A DNA stretch of 13,689 nt from Pyrodictiaceae archaeon (GTDB lineage Archaea; Thermoproteota; Thermoprotei_A; Sulfolobales; Pyrodictiaceae): contig JALTZQ010000131.1 of NCBI GenBank assembly GCA_027046105.1, forward strand, positions 1-13,689, read 5' to 3'. The translations under genes and the position numbers were made by a program. Position 1 is the first letter of the stretch. Every line of letters begins with the position of its first letter. The notes beneath the pieces were generated by a model. The model had not been told where the DNA came from. It worked only from the letters and a program-made list of their open reading frames with translations, and did not search any database. Below are positions 1 through 6,878 of the stretch, one piece after another.

Positions 1-51
1 ATGGGTTTAGAAAAAGAATGCATGAATTCCTACCTGGATACGATTACGCAA

Positions 52-1539
52 TTATGCTTGTTGGACTATGCTTTCAGCTTTGATCAACAGTCTTTCAATA
101 CTTACAAGCATTGCATTAGCTCGCTGTAATAGTCTCATAGCTTGACTATAGTTTTCTTGTTTAATTGCTTCCTCTGCATCGGACACCAGTGTCTCTACCG
201 CTGATAGTAGGGTTTTAGCTCTATCAATTATCTTGGCTACGCGTATACGGTGCCTTGCATCGCCTATTTGCTGCAGCATACTCTCGATGTAATCTATGCG
301 CTTCCTTAACTCGCCTATTCTTTCCACGACGTCTCGATACAATTCCTCTACTATACCAGTTGTATCGATTTTACTAACCTTTAACACTATTACACGCGCC
401 TTTCCAAGCAATCTCTTAGCCTTAGCAATTAGGTCTATAGCCTCCAGAACTGCTTTAGTGTCACCGGTCATCAACTTGTTTCTCACTTCTACTAACTTGT
501 TAATAATAACCTCTATTTCATTCACAAGCTTATCTATAGGTGCTGGTGTCTCGATTGTCGTATTCATCCCCTTACTCAGCATCTCTGCTAGTATGTTGTG
601 ATAGAGTTTAAGTTCCCTGAGTGTAACCTCTATCTCAGCGATAATTTTCGCTACAAGATGGCCAACAACTCTACTATGTATTCTACGGAATCTTTCCTCT
701 ATTTTCTCTGGTGGAAGCTTCACTATAGGGCCAAGTTCTTTAGAGACATTGATAAGTATGCTTCTAGCAACCATTATATGATGAATGGCGCGTTCAATTG
801 CTTCAATAGCGTGTTCGGATACATTTAACCCGCGTAGTCTCTCTAGTGTCCTATTAAGTACTACCAGGACCTTTGAAGAGGCTCTAATGGCAATATGTAG
901 ATCATCTTTTATCTTGGCCTCTACAATCCCCCTTACAGCGTTCTTATACAGCATACGTGCTTCTTTAGCAAATAGTATTGCTAGGCTAGGGCTGAGCTTT
1001 TTATCAATGGATTTAACAGCTCGGAACAGTTCTGGTAATGTGGTTGCACTCCTTATCTGTGCTAGAACCTCTTCTAGTTCATCATTTGTTAGATTAAGGC
1101 GATTAGCTATTTTCCTTACTCTTTCTTCAACGATGCCTTTCACGCGTTCAAGTACAAGTTTACGCATGGGTATTGATTTCTCAGATACAACATATGTTCT
1201 TAGCTCTCGCAGTAGAGTCCTAGCTTCCCTAATGTACTCCGTTAACTCTTCAGAGCTAAGCGTGGTTACATTGACCACGACCAACTCTCGAAGCTTTGCT
1301 ATGACATCGTTTGGTATGCTAGACTTATTAACAACATCTAGTAGTCTTGCCAACATTTTTTGTATAAGAACTGCTTGATTCTGTAGTATTGTAGTATTAG
1401 TTGTAGATGGCTCAACACCTGCAGTAGTTGCTTGAACCACTGCTACAGAACCAGTATTTACAAGAGGAGTTGTGAACCCTGTTAACATTAGTACGAGTAC
1501 TAGTAGCCCACCTACCCTAGCTACGAGCATACCTCTCAT
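52..1539 (-). CDS. Secreted alpha-helical / coiled-coil protein, unknown function
   Basis: I do not recognise this 495-residue protein. It begins with a signal-peptide-like segment: basic residues (R2, R8), a hydrophobic core at about residues 9-22, and possible cleavage near A37. A short Thr/Ser-rich stretch follows (about 38-50). The rest is almost entirely predicted helix, with many heptad-like Leu/Ile/Val patterns and charged Glu/Lys/Arg. I see no cysteine or tryptophan and no C-terminal membrane anchor. Nine N-X-S/T sequons suggest an exported, glycosylated product. A TATA-like box at 1590-1597 would place transcription start near 1568, about 29 nt before the ATG. The in-frame ATG at codon 4 is an alternative start, since no strong Shine-Dalgarno sequence (SD) lies close to either. 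An extracellular or cell-surface structural protein is the best inference. Coding status is very likely; function is open. Confidence 0.85.
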   Translation of the reverse strand: MRGMLVARVGGLLVLVLMLTGFTTPLVNTGSVAVVQATTAGVEPSTTNTTILQNQAVLIQKMLARLLDVVNKSSIPNDVIAKLRELVVVNVTTLSSEELTEYIREARTLLRELRTYVVSEKSIPMRKLVLERVKGIVEERVRKIANRLNLTNDELEEVLAQIRSATTLPELFRAVKSIDKKLSPSLAILFAKEARMLYKNAVRGIVEAKIKDDLHIAIRASSKVLVVLNRTLERLRGLNVSEHAIEAIERAIHHIMVARSILINVSKELGPIVKLPPEKIEERFRRIHSRVVGHLVAKIIAEIEVTLRELKLYHNILAEMLSKGMNTTIETPAPIDKLVNEIEVIINKLVEVRNKLMTGDTKAVLEAIDLIAKAKRLLGKARVIVLKVSKIDTTGIVEELYRDVVERIGELRKRIDYIESMLQQIGDARHRIRVAKIIDRAKTLLSAVETLVSDAEEAIKQENYSQAMRLLQRANAMLVSIERLLIKAESIVQQA

Positions 1540-1589
1540 CCCCAGGCCCTGCCTTCACCACTACTAGGTGAGAGCAGGGGTTTAGGACC

Positions 1590-1597
1590 GTATAAGG
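1590..1597 (-). promoter_or_regulatory. TATA box for the secreted helical protein
   Basis: On the minus strand the sequence reads CCTTATAC. Its centre lies about 53 nt before the ATG at 1539, so a start site about 25 nt downstream gives a short leader of about 29 nt. No transcript data are available. Confidence 0.45.
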
Positions 1598-1624
1598 GAG
1601 GCCATGGAACCACTCATGCTCTAC

Positions 1625-1648
1625 ACGGTTCCAGTAATAAGGAACCGT
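1625..1648. repeat. Perfect inverted repeat in a divergent promoter, candidate operator
   Basis: ACGGTTCC (1625-1632) and GGAACCGT (1641-1648) are perfect 8-bp inverted arms separated by the 8-nt spacer AGTAATAA. A third half-site, GGAACC, lies at 1606-1611. The repeat sits between the minus-strand TATA at 1590-1597 and plus-strand TATA-like boxes at about 1656-1666 and 1671-1680, where an archaeal dimeric repressor or activator could act on both genes. The structure is seen directly; the regulatory role is inference. Confidence 0.45.
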
Positions 1649-1670
1649 TATCACGCCCTTATATCGGAAA

Positions 1671-1680
1671 TCATTTATAC
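1671..1680 (+). promoter_or_regulatory. TATA-like box for the membrane zincin gene
   Basis: TCATTTATAC lies about 70 nt before the GTG at 1748, and a second TATA-like run (CCTTATATCGG) lies at about 1656-1666. Either could drive the plus-strand gene. A weaker T-rich box near 1728 would instead give a leaderless transcript, so promoter use is undecided. Confidence 0.3.
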
Positions 1681-1747
1681 TATCTTGTCTCACTATTTAG
1701 CATCCAACTAAGGCAACTTAGCTGAACCTTTTACCATTCATCTAGGC

Positions 1748-2296
1748 GTGAGGGAAGTAGTCTTGAAGGTTATTATACGGCGGGCTTGGTCTCTGTATGC
1801 TGGTTTACCTCTTGGTCTAATGCTTAGTTTCCTCTTCATATCCGTGAGCATGTGCAAGTCTTGTAGTACACCCGATATTACCAGCTTTATTGCAGCCATT
1901 GTGGCTACGCTTGCCATCCACGAGGCACTACACTACGTTGTTGGTCGTCTAATAGGTGTTAATGGTCTTCGCTTACGGTTTTTGCTAAAACTTACTGCGA
2001 TAGTAGTTGAGTATGACCGTGTAACACCTCATCAATACGTAGCTATGGCTTTAGCACCACATGTTTTAACCATTTTCCTCATTATGCTTATCCTTACCTC
2101 TACTTGTACACCAATTCCGCTTTGTGCAGCATTAATAGTTAATCTTGTGGGTAGTGGCCCTGATACTGCACTGGCCATGTATTATGGTATACGTCATCGG
2201 AGAGCATGCTTCTTCAAACTACTCTATGACGAGAAAGGCGCTATTGTTGGAGGTGTAGTGGAATATAGTGATAGACTTGTGGTCTATATTTTCTAG
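1748..2296 (+). CDS. Putative integral-membrane zinc metalloprotease (DUF3267-like zincin)
   Basis: This 182-residue protein has hydrophobic segments at about residues 15-35, 45-68 and 98-145 and a HEALH zincin signature at residues 58-62 (His58, Glu59, His62), inside or at the edge of a membrane helix. A downstream N(132)LVGSGPD(139) motif supplies a plausible third metal ligand, Asp139. HExxH followed by a polar GS..D motif in a later helix is the pattern I associate with DUF3267-type putative zincins and, more distantly, site-2 proteases (M50). Substrate is unknown; membrane protein turnover or regulated proteolysis is inference. GTG at 1748 is the first start codon after an in-frame TAA at 1709-1711, and no SD is visible. 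The stop codon overlaps the stop of the convergent ZIP gene. The family is likely, but distant from well-studied members. Confidence 0.8.
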   Translation: MREVVLKVIIRRAWSLYAGLPLGLMLSFLFISVSMCKSCSTPDITSFIAAIVATLAIHEALHYVVGRLIGVNGLRLRFLLKLTAIVVEYDRVTPHQYVAMALAPHVLTIFLIMLILTSTCTPIPLCAALIVNLVGSGPDTALAMYYGIRHRRACFFKLLYDEKGAIVGGVVEYSDRLVVYIF

Positions 2297-3102
2297 CTTA
2301 GCGATGCATCAAGGTATAGCATTATTATGAAGCCAGCAAAGAAGCCAATAGTTGCTTTACCCTCATGGCCTGTACGGTGGCTCTCTGGTATAGCCTCATG
2401 GCTTACCACGTAGATCATTGAGCCGGCACCAAAACCTAGGAGAATTGGAAGCATTGATGCTGCCCAAGAACCCATGAAGGCTGCAGTGACAGCCATAACT
2501 ACTTCTGAGAAACCACTAGCAATACCTACAAACACTCCTCGCAACATACTACCGGTCGCTATAGCTACGGGCAATGCAACAGCAAAACCTTCAGGAACAT
2601 CTTGTAACCCAATAGCGATACCCATAACAGCTCCTTCACGTACATCATACGCGCTAGAGGCGCCTATAGCAACGCCTTCAGGAAAGTTATGTATTATTAA
2701 TGCTACCGCTATTAGCCATGCTGTACGAAGCTTCCTTAACCCCCAAGTGGGCCCTTCATATCCTTTAACGACATGCTCGTGGGGAAGTGCCTTGTTGAGA
2801 AAAGCTACCACTAATGCACCAAGAACAAAGCCTCCAAGAGCACTTTCAATCCCTCCAAGCTCTATGGCTGGGATAAGTAAACTCGTAAAACTAGCAACAG
2901 TCATAACTCCACTACTAAATCCCATCCCTATGTCGAGCAGAACATATCTCGACACCCGTGTACGAGGAGTAAATAGGACTGCAAGAGAACCCATACTAGT
3001 CAGTACAGCAGCAAAAAGACTAGCAATAAACGCTACACCCAGAATATCATTACCAGCTGCCACTATATAGTCAACAAGATGTTCAAGCAAGGCCATACCC
3101 AC
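2293..3102 (-). CDS. ZIP-family divalent metal transporter (ZupT-like)
   Basis: This is a polytopic membrane protein with about eight hydrophobic segments. It carries the ZIP binuclear metal-site motifs: HNFPEG at residues 138-143 in TM4, QDVPEG at 167-172 in TM5, and a SHEAIPESH segment around 234-242. The loop before TM4 is His-containing (HEH, 108-110). ZIP proteins move Zn2+, Fe2+ or other divalent metals into the cytoplasm; the substrate cannot be read from sequence. The longest frame starts at GTG 3102, but ATG at 3096 (codon 3) is at least as likely. A TATA-like run at 3120-3129 places transcription start near 3100, making the mRNA nearly leaderless. The length of 267-269 residues is normal. 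The stop codon at 2293-2295 shares CTAG with the convergent zincin stop. Confidence 0.93.
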   Translation of the reverse strand: MGMALLEHLVDYIVAAGNDILGVAFIASLFAAVLTSMGSLAVLFTPRTRVSRYVLLDIGMGFSSGVMTVASFTSLLIPAIELGGIESALGGFVLGALVVAFLNKALPHEHVVKGYEGPTWGLRKLRTAWLIAVALIIHNFPEGVAIGASSAYDVREGAVMGIAIGLQDVPEGFAVALPVAIATGSMLRGVFVGIASGFSEVVMAVTAAFMGSWAASMLPILLGFGAGSMIYVVSHEAIPESHRTGHEGKATIGFFAGFIIMLYLDASLS

Positions 3103-3119
3103 CTAGGATACGTGCACGA

Positions 3120-3129
3120 GGTTTTAACA
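3120..3129 (-). promoter_or_regulatory. TATA-like box for the ZIP transporter gene
   Basis: The minus strand reads GTTAAAACCT, about 28 nt before the ATG at 3096, the spacing expected for a leaderless archaeal mRNA. Upstream of it an imperfect operator-like hairpin, ATGAT-AAAG-ATCAT, occupies 3152-3165. A metal-responsive regulator could bind there, but this is speculative. Confidence 0.4.
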
Positions 3130-3258
3130 TTCACCACAAAGATCCAAGACAATGATAAAGATCATCACTACTAGCCCCTCGGAGTTATGCATACTACGGT
3201 TTTAGTTGAAACAGGGTTTGCCACGTACTAACTGCAGAAGGCCAAAAACGAGGGTATT

Positions 3259-3270
3259 ACAGGGAAAAGA
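3259..3270 (-). terminator. Pyrimidine/T-rich tract after tRNA-Met
   Basis: Directly 3' of the tRNA CCA on the minus strand lies a pyrimidine-rich run, TCTCTTTTCCCTG. Oligo-T tracts commonly terminate archaeal RNA polymerase. The run is short and interrupted, so this is a weak call. Confidence 0.3.
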
Positions 3271-3272
3271 GA

Positions 3273-3407
<135 letters not shown>

Positions 3408-3413
3408 CCAGGT

Positions 3414-4694
3414 TTATTGGTGTAGGTGTTTGTTTGCGGGTTTTTGTGTTTTAGGCTTTTGTATGCATTGTCGTGCTTTTGCTGCGTACTCAGGTTCTAC
3501 ATATACACGATTTATGACTAAGTAGGAGCGCAGCGATGATATTATCGTGGGTATAGGCATTTCAGTTATGGGTACTAAATCGTTGTCAACAAGTACGTTG
3601 AGGGGATTGGTTTTATCGAGTAACTTAATTACCTCATGCGTCTTGTAGGTGTCGTCTGCTGGTACTCCACAAGCTTCCAGTTTCTCCACAATATCGTCTA
3701 AAGACGTCTCGGCTTGTACAAGGTTATCCGTGTAGGCGATCTTCTCATAGACTAATTTGGGCCCCCTCCTCTGGAGGAACTTAGCTGACAATTTTCCCAG
3801 TATACCATTCCTGTTTTTTGCCGCATGCCGTATTCTCTCGTAGATCCAATGATCGTCTAGGAGCCAATATTCCTCTGACTCAGCTAGTTCGAGAAGACCT
3901 TTGATACTTGCTATTCTCTCAACTTCCGGGTCTTCATGAGCTAACAACCCGTATATACGTGATAGTTGCAGTGTAAAAGCTGTAACAGTTTTATGATGGT
4001 ACACTGTACGGTACATTTGCAACCTAGCTACATAGAACGCCTCTATTGCTTGGAGCCCCTTAAGCTGCACAGCTACTTGGTCACCAACAACAGTAATAGC
4101 ATCGACGATACGCGTCCAATCTATCCTGCCATAGGCCACACCAGTATGCAGTGAATCCCTTAAAAGATAGTCTATCCTGTCTGCATCAACCTCACTTGAG
4201 AGTATTGTGGTATAAGCTATTCGCCTATGTGTACCTTCAAGTATGCCAGCTATCTCTCTAGGATCATACCCTATTCTCCACAACGTCTCAGTCAATATGG
4301 GATTACGCTGAATAACAGCTAAACTAACAGCCTCATGGGCTTTAGTTTTTCCAACAGGATACCCCTCAACTCCATGATAAAACCATTCAAGTGCATGACC
4401 AAAGGGAAGATGCCCTATATCATGTAATAGTGCAGCTATACGGAGTAGTGGGAGTTCATCTTTACTGATAAAGCCGGCTCTGACAAGTTTTTCACCTAAA
4501 AGCGATGAAATATACGCTACACCAATACTGTGAGAGAACCGTGTATGCTCAGCACCAGGATAAACAAGAGATGCAAGACCAAGCTGGCGTATACGGCGTA
4601 ACCTTTGAAAGACTGGAGTATCAACAACCTCTTTCTCGTCAAACCCGAGCTCAACAAACCCGTAGAGCTCGTCATAGATTCTAAACTTTTTCAA
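3414..4694 (-). CDS. HD-domain phosphohydrolase, SAMHD1/dGTPase-like
   Basis: This 426-residue protein carries a full HD metal-site set: TRFSHS with His55, HDIGH at 91-95 (His91, Asp92), FGH with His100, and VDADRIDYLLRD at 169-180, where Asp172 aligns with the last metal-ligand Asp of SAMHD1-type enzymes. The N-terminal RLRRIRQLGLASLVYPGAEH segment (31-50) is typical of this family (COG1078). Relatives hydrolyse dNTPs to deoxynucleosides and triphosphate, so nucleotide-pool control is plausible, but activity is inferred. The C-terminus ends in a basic/polar tail after about residue 410. TTG at 4694 is chosen because GGAGGGTGA lies at 4698-4706 just before it. A strong TATA at 4805-4815 lies about 90 nt upstream of a 31-codon ORF that overlaps this start by TTGA. 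tRNA-Met follows 7 nt after the stop. Confidence 0.93.
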   Translation of the reverse strand: MKKFRIYDELYGFVELGFDEKEVVDTPVFQRLRRIRQLGLASLVYPGAEHTRFSHSIGVAYISSLLGEKLVRAGFISKDELPLLRIAALLHDIGHLPFGHALEWFYHGVEGYPVGKTKAHEAVSLAVIQRNPILTETLWRIGYDPREIAGILEGTHRRIAYTTILSSEVDADRIDYLLRDSLHTGVAYGRIDWTRIVDAITVVGDQVAVQLKGLQAIEAFYVARLQMYRTVYHHKTVTAFTLQLSRIYGLLAHEDPEVERIASIKGLLELAESEEYWLLDDHWIYERIRHAAKNRNGILGKLSAKFLQRRGPKLVYEKIAYTDNLVQAETSLDDIVEKLEACGVPADDTYKTHEVIKLLDKTNPLNVLVDNDLVPITEMPIPTIISSLRSYLVINRVYVEPEYAAKARQCIQKPKTQKPANKHLHQ

Positions 4695-4786
4695 GAATCA
4701 CCCTCCAACTCCCACAACCCACTTAGTAGCTCCACGTCATCAAAAATGTTAGACAGGGCTATATCAAGCCTAGCCAGAATCAGCAT
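4691..4786 (-). CDS. Candidate 31-aa leaderless small ORF overlapping the HD gene start
   Basis: An ATG at 4786 opens 31 codons (beginning MLILARLDIALS, ending WELEGDS) and stops with TGA at 4693-4691. The stop overlaps the TTG start of the HD gene as TTGA. A strong TATA box (4805-4815) puts the predicted transcription start at about 4785, almost exactly on this ATG, so it would be read as a leaderless first cistron. The SD of the HD gene lies inside its 3' end, as in coupled crenarchaeal operons. It could be a leader peptide, a small protein or a fortuitous ORF. The product is acidic with a hydrophobic N-terminus, and I recognise no family. Confidence 0.38.
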   Translation of the reverse strand: MLILARLDIALSNIFDDVELLSGLWELEGDS

Positions 4787-4804
4787 TTGCGCTAAGGAGA
4801 AACA

Positions 4805-4815
4805 TTTTATATAAG
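4805..4815 (-). promoter_or_regulatory. Strong TATA box for the small ORF/HD phosphohydrolase unit
   Basis: The minus strand reads CTTATATAAAA, close to the archaeal consensus. Its centre is about 26 nt before position 4785, which coincides with the ATG of the 31-codon ORF and lies about 90 nt before the HD gene TTG. It separates the HD unit from the upstream SOR gene on the same strand. Confidence 0.65.
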
Positions 4816-4940
4816 TTATGAAAGACAAGAATGGGAAATACAATCACCAAAAACATGGTAACGACCCGGTGGTATGTCATATATGCTAGGAGCTACTCCA
4901 ATACATTGCTAGATACTTGCTTGAGAGATAAAGCTCATAC

Positions 4941-5321
4941 CTATCCTACTTTAACCTCCTTTCTTGCCTCCCAAACCCCATGCAGATTACAGTATTCCAG
5001 TGCATAGATGACTCCACTCTTTTTGAGCTTAATTGTTATCACTACTTCGGGCTCAGCATATTCTGGTGTAAGATCTATTCTCGCGATCTGGATTGGATTA
5101 AAGGCTCTACCTTCCTCATAGAGATAGACTTCTATCCATCTAATCGAGTGTTCAACTTTATTTGGATGGGGGCCCACAATTATCTTGACCTTGAAGGGCT
5201 CATTCGGCTTAACAGTGTCTGGTGCTTCTATCCTTGGCGTATGAGATTCGACCTTACTGATGGCTTCACCGGTTGCTCTTTCCTGTGAATATATAAGATC
5301 GCCAAAGAATTTTGTTGCCAA
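4941..5321 (-). CDS. sor: Superoxide reductase (neelaredoxin, one-iron class)
   Basis: The protein reduces superoxide to hydrogen peroxide in the cytoplasm without making O2. At 126 residues it is a one-iron (class II) SOR lacking the N-terminal desulforedoxin Fe(Cys)4 domain. The catalytic Fe(His)4(Cys) ligands are visible: His27 (ESHTP), His52 (GPHPN), His58 (EHSIRWIE), Cys111 and His114 (CNLHG). Glu25 is the expected sixth ligand of the resting enzyme. The lysine that follows this Glu in Pyrococcus-type SOR (EKH) is Ser26 here. The TTG start at 5321 is the only in-frame start candidate near the conserved N-terminus; GGTG lies about 12 nt upstream and a TATA box at 5357-5366. It diverges from a nitroreductase-family gene. 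No rubredoxin electron donor is encoded in the window. Confidence 0.96.
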   Translation of the reverse strand: MATKFFGDLIYSQERATGEAISKVESHTPRIEAPDTVKPNEPFKVKIIVGPHPNKVEHSIRWIEVYLYEEGRAFNPIQIARIDLTPEYAEPEVVITIKLKKSGVIYALEYCNLHGVWEARKEVKVG

Positions 5322-5659
5322 GGTTTGTGCACCAGGATGTGAATGTATTAGCTACTAGTTTAAAAGAGCTTCTATACAGCAACTATTTTTGTCTAAATGT
5401 GCCCAGAGAAGCGAGCTCGTAGATAGGCATGTATTGACATATTGACTCCTATCAAGTATTGGTGATGGTATAGTTGCCTTTATGATGGTAGTAGTATTGA
5501 GTCTAAACCTTGATCAACATTACTGATAATATAAGGCCTTGCCTGGACGGCCTAGACCTGGGGAACTGTTGTTCTAGGAGTTTTAGCCCCTAATTAACCC
5601 CTAGGACTTTACAAGACGCAAACCCTGGCTTCACCGAATCGCCTTGGAGGTGCTGGATT
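5322..5659. other. 338-bp divergent intergenic region, SOR / nitroreductase
   Basis: No credible gene lies here. It holds the SOR TATA (5357-5366), a direct repeat TATTGAC-A-TATTGAC (5432-5446), AT-rich TATA-like runs at about 5526-5535 and 5605-5613 (ACTTTACAAG) that could serve the plus-strand gene, and a near repeat CCCCTAATTAACCCCTAGG around 5587-5605. GGAGGTG at 5646-5652 is the SD of the nitroreductase gene. The regulatory content is unproven. Confidence 0.5.
5357..5366 (-). promoter_or_regulatory. TATA box for superoxide reductase
   Basis: The minus strand reads CTTTTAAACT, centred about 40 nt before the TTG at 5321, predicting a leader of about 15 nt that contains GGTG. Confidence 0.55.
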
Positions 5660-6364
5660 ATGTCTTGTATAGACGTTATATCCAGGCATGTAAGTATTAG
5701 GAAGTATACCAAGGGGTCTATACCTAAGGAGCATGTCGAAGCCATCGTTGAGGCTGCCCGACGGGCACCATCTTCTTGGGGATTACAGCCCTTAACAGTA
5801 ATTGTCGTAGAGGATACTGGTTTAAAGGAAAAGATTGCTGAAGCTGTTGGTGGACAAGAACATGTTGCACAAGCACCAGTCTTCCTAGTCTTTGCTGTAG
5901 ACTATGCTAAGCTTGTTGAAGCTGTAAGGCTTCATGGACTTGAAGCTGGACGGGTAGGCTTCGGACACTTCGCTGCTGCTCTACTAGACATAGGTATTGC
6001 TAGTGGCTGGGCTGCATTGGCTGCAGAGCAGCTGGGCTACGGAATAACCTTCATAGCCGTATATGCTGCTGCATGCAAGGTTGCCGACATACTTGGTTTA
6101 CCGCACAATGTATTACCAGTTGTCGGTCTAACTGTAGGTAAACCAGCTGAAAAACCAGGAAAGCTAAGCCCAAGACAACCAGTGGATGCTTTCCGCATAG
6201 TTAATGGCTATGGTGATGCAAAGGAAATGGCAAGAATAATGCTTAGTGATGAAAATTTAAAGGCAAAGTATGAGCGCGTACTAAGGATAGTATTGACGCC
6301 AAGTGGGTTCTATGAAAAGGTTGGAGAAGAGCTCGAGAACTGCATGCGTATACGCTTAGGCTAA
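5660..6364 (+). CDS. Nitroreductase-family FMN oxidoreductase (NfsA/FRP-like)
   Basis: This 234-residue protein has the family hallmarks. An N-terminal SRHVSIRKY (8-16) supplies FMN-phosphate-binding Arg9, Ser12 and Arg14. APSSWGLQP (36-43) is the flavin/active-site loop. A central GYGITFI (127-132) precedes NVLPVVGLTVGKP (150-162), the motif before the mobile NfsA-like region. Members are FMN dimers that use NAD(P)H to reduce flavins, quinones or nitro compounds; the natural substrate is not deducible. The strong SD GGAGGTG (5646-5652) is 7 nt before ATG 5660, fixing the start. It diverges from superoxide reductase, so a redox or oxidative-stress role, for example supplying electrons or scavenging, is a reasonable but untested inference. 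It ends 8 bp before a convergent hypothetical gene. Confidence 0.93.
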   Translation: MSCIDVISRHVSIRKYTKGSIPKEHVEAIVEAARRAPSSWGLQPLTVIVVEDTGLKEKIAEAVGGQEHVAQAPVFLVFAVDYAKLVEAVRLHGLEAGRVGFGHFAAALLDIGIASGWAALAAEQLGYGITFIAVYAAACKVADILGLPHNVLPVVGLTVGKPAEKPGKLSPRQPVDAFRIVNGYGDAKEMARIMLSDENLKAKYERVLRIVLTPSGFYEKVGEELENCMRIRLG

Positions 6365-6372
6365 GAGAAATC

Positions 6373-6816
6373 CTAATCAACATCCTCTATCATTGTTGTT
6401 AAAGGCTTCTTTTCAGGATCGCGGCCCTCTATCATCATCACGACTGTGCGATAAATCCCCCAGACCTTCTCATAACTTGGCTTACCTCCACAAACCACTA
6501 GTCGAACACTTATAGTCTCCTCTACAATACCATCTTCCCCTTGAACACGGAGACCCACTATTGTGACGTCACGTGCTAAAACAGCTATATTCCCTGGCAG
6601 CTCATTTATCCTCTTATAGAGGAGCACTGTACCATCCAGTTCCAAAGTTTCATCCGGTTCACCGTAAGGCCAGTCTGGGCGATAAACATCAATGGATAGT
6701 AGGAAGCAATCACTACCAGTGGGGGCAATAACGACACGACGGAAAAGCTCATACCAATACTCTGTTACACCCAAGGGAGCTTCAACAATCTCTGCCTGCT
6801 CCCGGTACAGGATCAT
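6373..6816 (-). CDS. Hypothetical protein, predicted beta-rich, unknown function
   Basis: I do not recognise this protein. I choose ATG 6816 (147 residues) because GGAGGAGGG lies 3-10 nt upstream; a longer frame from TTG 6837 would swallow that SD. The protein looks soluble and beta-strand rich, with alternating hydrophobic patterns (VLLYKRI, NIAVLARDVTIVGLRV, ETISVRLVVCGG), two cysteines far apart, and an acidic C-terminal tail (EDVD). A TATA-like run at 6866-6875 would put transcription start near 6843, giving a 27-nt leader, so it probably has its own promoter although the zinc-binding gene lies just upstream on the same strand. There is no signal peptide or membrane segment. Confidence 0.8.
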   Translation of the reverse strand: MILYREQAEIVEAPLGVTEYWYELFRRVVIAPTGSDCFLLSIDVYRPDWPYGEPDETLELDGTVLLYKRINELPGNIAVLARDVTIVGLRVQGEDGIVEETISVRLVVCGGKPSYEKVWGIYRTVVMMIEGRDPEKKPLTTMIEDVD

Positions 6817-6865
6817 TAGCCCTCCTCCAACTAACAAAGCTTGACGGAGGGTATCCTACCAGGGA

Positions 6866-6875
6866 AGATGTATAA
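6866..6875 (-). promoter_or_regulatory. TATA-like box for the beta-rich hypothetical
   Basis: An AT-rich run reading ATAATTATACATC on the minus strand is centred about 50 nt before ATG 6816. It overlaps the 3' end of the zinc-binding gene. Confidence 0.4.
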
Positions 6876-6878
6876 TTA

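Noticed and set aside
785..1378. 197-aa plus-strand ORF, Ser/Thr-rich
   Set aside because: It is antisense to the helical secreted protein. Its composition is the expected shadow of Glu/Arg/Leu-rich helical codons, and it has no promoter or SD.
2474..3070. 198-aa plus-strand ORF
   Set aside because: It is antisense to the ZIP transporter, whose motifs are unmistakable.
3096..3168. Perfect C box GTGATGA on the minus strand upstream of the ZIP gene
   Set aside because: No CTGA D box lies within a suitable distance; the bases more likely belong to a small ATGAT/ATCAT inverted repeat.
5462..5526. C/D-box sRNA candidate (GTGATGG/ATGATGG with CTGA at 5523-5526)
   Set aside because: The internal D' and C' boxes are poor and the guide lengths (8 and 6 nt, or over 30 nt) are outside the normal range.
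6817..6837. TTG 6837 as start of the beta-rich hypothetical
   Set aside because: The extra residues are the translation of the GGAGGAGGG ribosome-binding site; ATG 6816 has correct SD spacing.
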